This document shows, piece after piece, positions 17,765 to 24,578 of a stretch of 64,000 nucleotides of DNA. This stretch comes from Clostridiales bacterium (GTDB taxonomy: Bacteria; Bacillota; Clostridia; Christensenellales; Aristaeellaceae). Made by a program: the position numbers and the translations under genes. The stretch lies in the NCBI GenBank assembly GCA_015056145.1, contig SVGY01000003.1, positions 124,001 through 188,000 on the forward strand, in the 5' to 3' direction. Within the stretch, counting starts at the first letter, position 1. Every line of letters begins with the position of its first letter. Below the pieces are notes generated by a model that did not search any database, was not told where the DNA came from, and saw nothing but the letters and a program-made list of their open reading frames with translations.

Positions 17765-17989
17765 TTGAAACGTGAAAAAGTAGCGGACACGGAGGAGGTG
17801 CTGGAAGCGCTGACGAGTATTCTTCGCAGGGAAAACGAGGCCCGGCCCGGCGAGGTGCTGAAGGCGGCAGAACTGCTTGGCAAGCAGTATGGGCTGTTTG
17901 GCGACAAAGGATGGCAGGAAGCGGAAACACCCCGGATTGTGGTGAATGTGCCCAAGGAGGAAAAGAATGGAAATCGGGATCAAGGATAA
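17765..17989 (+). CDS. Truncated phage terminase small subunit
   Basis: 74 residues that match only the C-terminal part of small terminases: EVLEALTSILRRENEARPGEVLKAAELLGKQYGLF is shared in sense but split here by key words (EVLEALTSILR, then LKAAELLGKQYGLF). The N-terminal helix-turn-helix that recognises pac or cos DNA is absent. The only plausible start is TTG 17765 just behind TTAGGGGGGAGGG; an upstream in-frame ATG (17675) would add residues from the terminator region. It overlaps the large terminase by 23 bases. Loss of the DNA-recognition part would reduce packaging specificity. Confidence 0.7.
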   Translation: MKREKVADTEEVLEALTSILRRENEARPGEVLKAAELLGKQYGLFGDKGWQEAETPRIVVNVPKEEKNGNRDQG

Positions 17990-19217
17990 AATACCGCCGG
18001 CTTTTCATTCGCTATTCTGGGAGATGTATGAAGGGGCATACGGAGAGTTTTGGCTCAAGGGAGGAAGAGGAAGCGGCAAAAGCAGCTTTGTAAGCATCCT
18101 TTTGCTGTGCTTACTGATCCGGGACAGGGAAGCCAATGCAGTGATATACCGCAAGGTGGCGGAAACACTGAGGGAAAGCGTTCTGGCCCAGATGCAATGG
18201 GCCGTGCAGCAATTGAAGCTGGAGAAGTATTTTCAGGTTCAGCTGAACCCTATGCAGATGATCTACAGGCCTACAGGGCAGAAGATACTCTTCAAGGGGG
18301 CAGACGACCCGGAAAAAAGCAAGGGTGTTAAATTGTCAAGCGGATACTTTGCAGCACTCTGGTTTGAAGAGGCCAGCGCATTCCACGGAATGGAAGAAAT
18401 ACGAACCATTCAGGCCAGCATTCTCCGTGGCGGAAAGGGACTGACCATACTCAGCTACAATCCGCCCGTCAGCGCAGATAACTGGGTGAACAGGGAGGCC
18501 CTTGTGCAGGAAGAGGGGCGGCGGGTTCATCAGAGCGATTACAGGCAGATGCCTCAGGAATGGCTGGGGGAGACCTTTATTCGCAACGCAGAAAGGCTGA
18601 GGAAGAGAGACGAAAGGGCTTATCGGCACATGTACCTGGGCGAGGCTGTGGGTACAGGCGGACAGGTTTTTGAAAATGTATCGGTCCGGACGCTGAAAAA
18701 GGAGGAAAAGGAGCTTGTCGGCAACTGGTATGCTGGGCTGGACTTCGGTTTTGCCAGCGACCCGGATGCGCTGGTGATTTGTGCTTTTGACCGGAAAAGG
18801 CGGACGTTGTATGTGCTTGGCGAACATGTGAGGGTGCGGGAAAAAATCAGCCAGCTGGCTGAAAAATGCCGGGAAATGTCCCCTGGAAAGGTGATAAGGT
18901 GCGACAGCGCATCGCCCAGGGAAATCTGCGAGCTGAGAGGGCTGGGGGTGAATGCCGTCGGCGTGAAGAAAGGTCCGGGCAGTGTGGAACACGGTATTCG
19001 CTGGCTGCAGGAGGCAGAGGAGATCATCATAGACCAGAAGGCTTGCCCGGAAACGGCAAGGGAGTTTTCCTGCTATGAGTACGCCCGGGATCAGAATGGC
19101 AGATTCATCGCCGAATGTCCGGACAGAAACAATCACACCATCGATGCGGTGAGATATGCCCTGGAACCTCTGATCGCCCAGCGGGTGGTGAAACTAAGAA
19201 CAGGAGGGATTCAATGA
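17967..19217 (+). CDS. Phage terminase large subunit (PBSX/Terminase_3 type)
   Basis: 416 residues with both enzymatic halves apparently intact. The ATPase has the Walker A GGRGSGKS (32-39) and a Walker B at LWFEEAS. The RNase H-like nuclease carries acidic motifs in LDFGFASDPDA, CDSASP and NHTIDAVRYA. The protein pumps DNA into the prohead and cuts it. Start ATG 17967 follows AAGGAGGAAAAGA; the longer upstream reading frame is ignored. It overlaps the portal gene by four bases, suggesting coupled translation. Confidence 0.95.
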   Translation: MEIGIKDKIPPAFHSLFWEMYEGAYGEFWLKGGRGSGKSSFVSILLLCLLIRDREANAVIYRKVAETLRESVLAQMQWAVQQLKLEKYFQVQLNPMQMIYRPTGQKILFKGADDPEKSKGVKLSSGYFAALWFEEASAFHGMEEIRTIQASILRGGKGLTILSYNPPVSADNWVNREALVQEEGRRVHQSDYRQMPQEWLGETFIRNAERLRKRDERAYRHMYLGEAVGTGGQVFENVSVRTLKKEEKELVGNWYAGLDFGFASDPDALVICAFDRKRRTLYVLGEHVRVREKISQLAEKCREMSPGKVIRCDSASPREICELRGLGVNAVGVKKGPGSVEHGIRWLQEAEEIIIDQKACPETAREFSCYEYARDQNGRFIAECPDRNNHTIDAVRYALEPLIAQRVVKLRTGGIQ

Positions 19218-20524
19218 TTATTGTTGACCGGGAATGGCTCGCAGACGGCGAGCCGTCGCCGGAACTGGTGGAAGAGGTAATGAAACAGTTTGAAGGCGAA
19301 AGTGCAAGGCTGGAAAAACTGCGCCGCTTTTATAACGGTGAACACGCCATATGCGAGAGATGGCGGGGTGGCGGTGCACCGAATCATCGGCTTTGGCATG
19401 ATTTGCCCGGGTATATCGTGGCCATGACCAGCGGCTATCTGGCAGGGGAACCGGTACAGTATTCTGCCGGTGAAGCCGATGAAGGGTTTGATGTGCTGAG
19501 AGAGGCTTTGAAGAAAAGCATGAGCTCCAGCGTGGACAGCGAGCTGGCTACGGATGCCGCTATCTACGGAAAGGGCGTGGAGCTGTACTATGCGGACAGG
19601 GAAGCCATGCCCAGGCTTTGTCAGGCGAATCCGAGAAATGCATTTGTTGTATACGACAACACGGTGGAACATGCGCCGGTATTCGGTGTGCTGATCTGCG
19701 ACAGGATGGATCAGCGGTACCAGAAGAAGGGGCAGAAAATTACAGTGATGACCGACAGATGGATGATTCACCTGGAGCGGAAAGGTCGGGAGATTCCCTG
19801 GGAAGTGAGCCGGGAAAGGCATTTTTTCGGATATGTTCCCATGACGGAATTCTGGAACAATCAGCGGGAGCGTGGCGATTTTGAAGGGGTGATGAACCTC
19901 ATTGACGCCTATGATATTCTGCAGAGCGACCGCATCAACGACAAGCAGCAATTTACCGATGCGCTGATGGTGATCTACGGGGCTACGGTAGAAGAGGATG
20001 CGGAGGGCAGGACGGTTCAGCAGAGGCTGAAAGAAACACGGACGCTGGAAATGCCCGCCTCGGACGCAAAGGTGGAATATCTGACAAAGCAACTTTCTGA
20101 AAGCGATACCGAGGTGCTGAAAAACGGACTGAAAGCGGACATTCACAAGCTGAGTTTTGTGCCTGACCTGACGGACGAGGCCTTTGCAGGAAATGTGAGC
20201 GGCGTGGCGATGGAATACAAGCTTTTTGGTCTGGAACAGCTGACCCGTACCAAGGAACGATGGTTCCGGGAAGGATTGTTGTGGAGGCTGAGATGCATGG
20301 TCAGTTTTCTGAGGCTGAAGGGATTTGAGTTGCCCGAGGCGGAGGAGATTGGGATACAGTTTTCCAGAAGCCTGCCGGTAAATCGGCTGGAAATGGCGCA
20401 GACCCTTCGGGAATATGAAAACATGGCACCCAGGAAGCTGCTTTTGGGGCAGATTCCCTTCGTTGAAGATGTGGAGGAGGCCATGAAGCTTTTGGAAAGT
20501 GAACAGAAGATAAAAGAAGCCTGA
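19214..20524 (+). CDS. Phage portal protein (SPP1 gp6-like)
   Basis: 436 residues, the normal length for SPP1-type portals. It has the expected pattern: N-terminal RLEKLRRFYNGEHAI, LPGYIVAMTSGYLAGEPVQYS, VMNLIDAYDILQSDRINDKQQF, a FAGNVSGVAMEYKLFGLEQ stem-like segment and a helical crown. It forms the dodecameric ring through which DNA enters and leaves. ATG 19214 follows CAGGAGGGATTCA and overlaps the terminase stop. A separate MuF-type head protein normally next in this family is missing. Confidence 0.92.
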   Translation: MIIVDREWLADGEPSPELVEEVMKQFEGESARLEKLRRFYNGEHAICERWRGGGAPNHRLWHDLPGYIVAMTSGYLAGEPVQYSAGEADEGFDVLREALKKSMSSSVDSELATDAAIYGKGVELYYADREAMPRLCQANPRNAFVVYDNTVEHAPVFGVLICDRMDQRYQKKGQKITVMTDRWMIHLERKGREIPWEVSRERHFFGYVPMTEFWNNQRERGDFEGVMNLIDAYDILQSDRINDKQQFTDALMVIYGATVEEDAEGRTVQQRLKETRTLEMPASDAKVEYLTKQLSESDTEVLKNGLKADIHKLSFVPDLTDEAFAGNVSGVAMEYKLFGLEQLTRTKERWFREGLLWRLRCMVSFLRLKGFELPEAEEIGIQFSRSLPVNRLEMAQTLREYENMAPRKLLLGQIPFVEDVEEAMKLLESEQKIKEA

Positions 20525-20589
20525 TGTACAGGGCTTTTTTTATATATTAAGGAACGCACCGGCAGGAACGGTGCGGGCAAGGAGGAACC

Positions 20590-21069
20590 ATGGAGGAAAA
20601 GAACATCAGAGAGGCTGAAAAACAGGAAAACCATGAACTGGACGATCTTTTGAGGGAAAACGTGGCGCTGCAGAGCCAGTTTGACAAAAAGATCAGCCAG
20701 GCACTGAACAAGGCGAGACTGGGCTGGGAAAAAGAGCACGGCGATGCAGAATTGCTGGTGAGAAAGGCGGAAGAAAGAGCCGCAGAGCAGGAACGGAGCA
20801 TGCGGGAGAGGGAATTGGCGGTGGAAATGCGGGAACGCAGGGAAGCCGCACGCATTTCTCTCAGCGGAAGGGGACTGCCCGGCGGGCTGGAGTGCTGCTT
20901 GAATTACACCGACGGAGAAAGCCTTGATAGGAGCATGGATGAACTGGAGAAGGCCTTCAAAGAAGAAGTAAAGAAGGCTGTGGAGCTTAAACTGCAGGGA
21001 ACGCCGCCAAAAAGCGGAGAGGGCAGGAGCTACATGAGCCAGATGCGGGCTGCACTGGGACTGAAATGA
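20590..21069 (+). CDS. Phage scaffold protein
   Basis: 159 residues, very charged and helical (EEKNIREAEKQENHELDDLL, then Glu/Arg-rich coiled coil), with a small C-terminal part. Size, composition and position just before the capsid gene fit capsid scaffolds such as DUF4355 proteins. No protease fold is visible, so the capsid may mature without cleavage or with an unseen protease. Starts behind CAAGGAGGAACC. Confidence 0.8.
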   Translation: MEEKNIREAEKQENHELDDLLRENVALQSQFDKKISQALNKARLGWEKEHGDAELLVRKAEERAAEQERSMRERELAVEMRERREAARISLSGRGLPGGLECCLNYTDGESLDRSMDELEKAFKEEVKKAVELKLQGTPPKSGEGRSYMSQMRAALGLK

Positions 21070-21088
21070 AAGGAAAGGATGAAGAATA

Positions 21089-21955
21089 ATGGCTAACAAT
21101 ATTGCTCTGTTTACTGAATTTGTACCGATGCTGGACGAGGTGTACAAGGGGGTGTGCAAGACCTCCGTGCTGGACGGCAATCCGGAACTGGTACATGCTG
21201 GCGCAAATGCCAACGAACTGGTGATCCCCAAGATGAACATGGACGGCCTGGCTGATTACAGCCGCAACAGCGGTTATGTGGGCGGCGAGGTGAGCCTTGT
21301 GAACGAGACGGTGGTATGCAACTTTGACCGTGGCCGCATGTTTGTGGTGGATAACATGGACAATGCGGAAACCGCAGGCGTGGCTTTTGGCCTGCTGGCA
21401 GGTGAATTCATCCGCACAAAGGTGGCACCTGAGCTGGATGCATTCCGTTTTGCACAGTATGCCGGCTGTGCTGACGTGGGCGAAGGCGAGGGTACACTTG
21501 AGGATGGCGCAGCGGTGGTGGCTGCCCTCCGTGAGGCTGTGAACGAGATGGACGAAAATGAAGTGAATGCAGAGGAACGCATTCTGTTTATCACTCCCAC
21601 GCTGCTGGGCAAGGTGGAGGATCTGGACACGGTGAAGAGCCGTGAGGTGCTGCGGGGTTTCAGTCAGATTGTGACGGTGCCCCAGAGCCGATTCTACACC
21701 GGCGTGAAGCTCAAGAGCGGCACCGGAGACGAGGCGGCAGGCGGTTTTGAGAAGGCCGAAGACGGCAGTGAGATCAACTTTATGGTGGTGGAGAAGGGCG
21801 CAGTGATCCAGTTCTCCAAGCATGTAGCCCCCAAGGTGGTAACGCCCGAGCAGAATCCCGACGCTGATGCATGGAAATTCGGCTACCGTCAGGTGGGCAT
21901 TGCCCAGGTGTACGAAAACAAGACTGCCGGTATCTATGTGCATCACAAGGCTTGA
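21089..21955 (+). CDS. Phage major capsid protein (HK97 fold)
   Basis: 288 residues, beginning directly after the scaffold. The features fit short HK97-type capsids of Bacillota phages: MANNIALFTEFVPMLDEVYK, an E-loop-like charged region, LLAGEFIRTKVAPELDAFRFAQYA as the spine helix, RILFITPTLLGKVEDL and a C-terminal FGYRQVGIAQVYENKTAGIYV strand. There is no long N-terminal delta domain, so scaffolding is supplied by the separate upstream gene. RBS GGAAAGGATGAAGAATA. Confidence 0.9.
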   Translation: MANNIALFTEFVPMLDEVYKGVCKTSVLDGNPELVHAGANANELVIPKMNMDGLADYSRNSGYVGGEVSLVNETVVCNFDRGRMFVVDNMDNAETAGVAFGLLAGEFIRTKVAPELDAFRFAQYAGCADVGEGEGTLEDGAAVVAALREAVNEMDENEVNAEERILFITPTLLGKVEDLDTVKSREVLRGFSQIVTVPQSRFYTGVKLKSGTGDEAAGGFEKAEDGSEINFMVVEKGAVIQFSKHVAPKVVTPEQNPDADAWKFGYRQVGIAQVYENKTAGIYVHHKA

Positions 21956-21969
21956 CGGGAGTGATGAAA

Positions 21970-22263
21970 ATGGCTCAACTGGATAGATTACGCCACAGGC
22001 TTGACAAGGCTGCGGGGGAGGATGAGCTGCTTTCGGAACTGCTGGAGGATGCGGAAAACTACATTCTTGCCTATACGGGAAGGGAAGAGGTGCCGGAAGT
22101 ATTGAGCGGAATCGCTTTGGAACTGGCATGTATTCTCTACAACCGAAGAGGCATGGAAGGCGAAATCAGCCATGCTGAGGGAGGCATTTCCATTGCGGTG
22201 GAGGGTCTGCCAGAAGACCTGCGCAGGGCGCTGAACCGGTTCCGTGTGGCGAAGGTGGTGTGA
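21970..22263 (+). CDS. Head-tail connector (gp6/gp15-like)
   Basis: 97 residues, all helical, with DAENYILAYTGREEVPEVLSG and CILYNRRGMEGEISHAEGG, a pattern common to the first head-tail adaptor of SPP1/HK97-like phages. It would bind the portal ring. The start may be ATG 21964 or 21970; 21970 leaves a better gap to GGGAG. Confidence 0.8.
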   Translation: MAQLDRLRHRLDKAAGEDELLSELLEDAENYILAYTGREEVPEVLSGIALELACILYNRRGMEGEISHAEGGISIAVEGLPEDLRRALNRFRVAKVV

Positions 22264-22267
22264 GACG

Positions 22268-22612
22268 ATGGGTGTACGCATCGCCGGAAAAAGAAAGGTG
22301 ACGGTGAAAAAACCGGTGGAGGAAAGGATCGTCAGCGGTGTGGTGCCTCTTTTTGAGAAGGAAGGGTGGACACTGATGGCGGCAATTCAGCCCGTGAGCG
22401 CAGAAATGAAGCAGAAGCTCTACGGCGAGGAGAAGAGCGAAGCAAGACTGATGCTGACAGACAGCAAGACTGAACTGAAGGAAGGCTACGGACTGTGCGT
22501 GGAGAGAACGGACGGTGTATGCGACTTTCAGGTTGCTGAGCCGGTGGAAAGATGGAGCAACCATCAAAGGGCGGTGCTGAAGCGCATCGGGGAGGAAGAG
22601 AATGGTTTTTGA
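22268..22612 (+). CDS. Head completion/stopper protein
   Basis: 114 residues, small and basic, rich in beta structure, in the usual place of the head-closure protein. The upstream six codons of the frame overlap the connector gene. It overlaps the following gene by 11 bases. Identification rests mainly on order and size. Confidence 0.6.
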   Translation: MGVRIAGKRKVTVKKPVEERIVSGVVPLFEKEGWTLMAAIQPVSAEMKQKLYGEEKSEARLMLTDSKTELKEGYGLCVERTDGVCDFQVAEPVERWSNHQRAVLKRIGEEENGF

Positions 22613-22895
22613 CGCAATCAGGACAGCAATCCTTACGGCAGCAGAAGGCGGCGTAAGCGAAGCTGTGGCCGAGGTACAGGCTTTATCTCAGAGCCTGTGC
22701 CCTGTGGAGAGCGGCACGCTCCGGGGAAGCATTGCTGCGGAAAGCGGCGGCCTTTCGGGCAGTGTATCCGCAGGAAGTTCCCACGGGGCATATGTGGAGC
22801 TGGGCACCGCCAAGATGGCAGCCCGGCCCTTTTTGTATCCGGCCTTTTCTTTGGTGAAGGGGACGGTTGTGGGAAAGATTGCAGAGAAGATCTGA
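22602..22895 (+). CDS. HK97 gp10-like tail-joining protein
   Basis: 97 residues with the family pattern SLCPVESGTLRGSI and GAYVELGTAKMAARPFLYPAF, the latter nearly universal in HK97 gp10 proteins. It joins the tail to the head completion complex. GAGGAAGAGA precedes the ATG inside the previous gene. Confidence 0.85.
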   Translation: MVFDAIRTAILTAAEGGVSEAVAEVQALSQSLCPVESGTLRGSIAAESGGLSGSVSAGSSHGAYVELGTAKMAARPFLYPAFSLVKGTVVGKIAEKI

Positions 22896-22938
22896 AAAAA
22901 GTCGGATTGACGGGCGGGCGGGACGGAGACAGGGAGGG

Positions 22939-23307
22939 ATGAATTTGCTGGAAAGCGAAGGCAGGCGCATTATGGACAAGCTTAAAGAAATTGGCGGTCT
23001 GAAAAGCATTGGCCGGGGATGGCAGGAAGGAGAAACTCGTCTGCCCTGCGCTGTGGTGCAGATGTCTGGCGAGAGAGCGGCTGTATTTTCAGACGACAGG
23101 GAGTACCTGACAGAAGTGACAGCCTATGTGCGCCTGTATGCACAAAACGCCGGAGAGCTGGAAAGCCTCGGGAAGCTGATACGGGAGAAAATGACAGAAA
23201 TGAAGTATCAGCGGGAATTTGCCTGGGAGGATGGCAGCGGCCATGCCCTCGGGCTGGTGGAAAGATACAAAACATGGATGACAAACAATGGAAAGGATGA
23301 GGATTGA
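22939..23307 (+). CDS. Tail terminator protein
   Basis: 122 residues, placed between the gp10-like and tail-tube genes where siphoviruses keep the tail terminator. Sequence is compatible (RLPCAVVQMSGERA, an edge strand, then LIREKMTEMKYQREFAW) but no strong motif exists. The start ATG 22939 abuts AGGGAGGG; TTG 22945 is an alternative with better spacing. Confidence 0.65.
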   Translation: MNLLESEGRRIMDKLKEIGGLKSIGRGWQEGETRLPCAVVQMSGERAAVFSDDREYLTEVTAYVRLYAQNAGELESLGKLIREKMTEMKYQREFAWEDGSGHALGLVERYKTWMTNNGKDED

Positions 23308-23894
23308 TGAATCAGAAACGAGCTGCAACCGGTTTTAAGGGCATGGCCCTGGCTCCTGTTACCGTGAACACTATGACCGCTTACAACACCGAGCCCGGCG
23401 AGGCGCTGCCCTATGCCGGCAGCATGACCCGCACCGCTAAGGAAAGCGTGACGGATCTGTATTATGATGACGACCTGTACGCCCAGATCAAGGACGTGAT
23501 GGGTGAGGATGTGGAGATCCGCATGGCAGAGGTGCCGCTGGAAATGATGGCAAAGCTGGGCCTTGGCAGCTTTGACAGCGACAGCGAGACCCTGGAGGCA
23601 GATTTCAATGCTGCGGGCAAGGAGTATGCGCTGCGCTTTGTGGTGGATACCGTAAGCGGTCTGCCTTATTACTTTAACTACCGTGTGTTCCAGCTGACGG
23701 GCATCAAGTTTGACAATTTCAACACCAAGAAGGACAGCGTGACGGTGTGCGAGGTAATCCTTACCGGCGTATTCAAGCGGCCCTCTTTGGCGGGACTTGC
23801 TCCCTGGGCTGTGATGCAGCTGAAGGAGGACAAGAGCAATCAGGCGGCATGCACTGCCTTCCTGACCGACGCTGAAACCAAGCCTCAGGCTTAA
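23307..23894 (+). CDS. Major tail tube protein
   Basis: 195 residues with the phi13/TP901-type tail-tube signature: a beta-rich core with GSMTRTAKESVTDLYYDDDLYAQIK, EVPLEMMAKLG and FVVDTVSGLPYYFNYRVFQLTG. It forms the tail tube. ATG 23307 overlaps the previous stop by one base; a TTG immediately before it is not used. RBS GGAAAGGATGAGG. Confidence 0.85.
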   Translation: MNQKRAATGFKGMALAPVTVNTMTAYNTEPGEALPYAGSMTRTAKESVTDLYYDDDLYAQIKDVMGEDVEIRMAEVPLEMMAKLGLGSFDSDSETLEADFNAAGKEYALRFVVDTVSGLPYYFNYRVFQLTGIKFDNFNTKKDSVTVCEVILTGVFKRPSLAGLAPWAVMQLKEDKSNQAACTAFLTDAETKPQA

Positions 23895-23937
23895 CGAAGA
23901 CGGGTGTGGCGGGTGGGAAAACAGAGGAGGGATGCCT

Positions 23938-24387
23938 GTGGGCGGATACAGGGACAGTGTGAAAAAATCGCTGCCGAGGGAAAGAAAAATAAGAGGATAC
24001 ACGGTGAAACGCATGCCGGTGGGGCAGTTTCTTCAGGCGATGGAAAGATTGCAGGAGGCACCGGAGGAATTGATGGAGCAGCTGCTGCCGGACAAGGGAA
24101 ACATTCCCTTTTTTGCGGCTGTAAAGATGATGGATGCCTCTGCGATGAAAACCGTGATCCTGAAAGCGGCACAGCTTGCACCCGGTTTTGCTGTGAAGCT
24201 GTTTGCAGAAATATCGGGCATGGAGGAGGAGAAACTGCTTAATGACCCGGACGTTGGTCTGGACGGGCTTTTTGAGCTGATGGAAGCCTTCTGGGAGGTT
24301 AACGGTCTGGAAAATTTTTTCAGGGGAGCGGCGAGGATGGCACAGGGCATCCGGGGCTTTGTGAGGAACGCTGGCTCCAAAGGTTGA
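23938..24387 (+). CDS. Tail assembly chaperone, zero-frame product (gpG-like)
   Basis: 149 residues from GTG 23938 (AGGAGG 7 bases upstream) or 151 from ATG 23932. It sits between tail tube and tape measure, the normal place of the gpG/gpGT pair. Near its end codons read GAA AAT TTT TTC at 24310-24321, containing the slippery heptamer AAATTTT in the correct frame. A -1 slip there would join it to the next open frame. Confidence 0.8.
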   Translation: MGGYRDSVKKSLPRERKIRGYTVKRMPVGQFLQAMERLQEAPEELMEQLLPDKGNIPFFAAVKMMDASAMKTVILKAAQLAPGFAVKLFAEISGMEEEKLLNDPDVGLDGLFELMEAFWEVNGLENFFRGAARMAQGIRGFVRNAGSKG

Positions 24388-24563
24388 TAGCGTCCGGACT
24401 GAGTATAGGGATTGGAAAAAGAGAACTGATGGAGGACTACTATCTGGAGGAAATCAGCGATGTGGTAGGCGAGTGGAACCGTCTGCACAACCCGGAACAT
24501 GAGGAGATTGTGGAAATGAAACCGGAGGAATTTCTTGGCGGCGGCGGTGAATGGCTGGATTGA
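24318..24563 (+). CDS. Tail assembly chaperone C-terminal part by -1 frameshift (gpT-like)
   Basis: In the -1 frame the region is open from the slippery AAATTTT at 24312-24318 to a TGA at 24561. It encodes CEERWLQRLIASGLSIGIGK, then RELMEDYYLEEISDVVGEWN and ending GGGGEWLD. A Trp..RLIASG..I..REL pattern is usual for T domains. It has no start of its own before most of the conserved part, so translation by frameshifting from the upstream gene is the simplest explanation. It ends 15 bases before the tape measure gene. Confidence 0.7.
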   Translation, partial: FQGSGEDGTGHPGLCEERWLQRLIASGLSIGIGKRELMEDYYLEEISDVVGEWNRLHNPEHEEIVEMKPEEFLGGGGEWLD

Positions 24564-24578
24564 AAAGAGGTGAGATAA

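Noticed and set aside
20555-20575. Terminator between portal and scaffold genes
   Set aside because: The GCACCG/CGGTGC hairpin has no T run, and the scaffold ribosome site follows at once.
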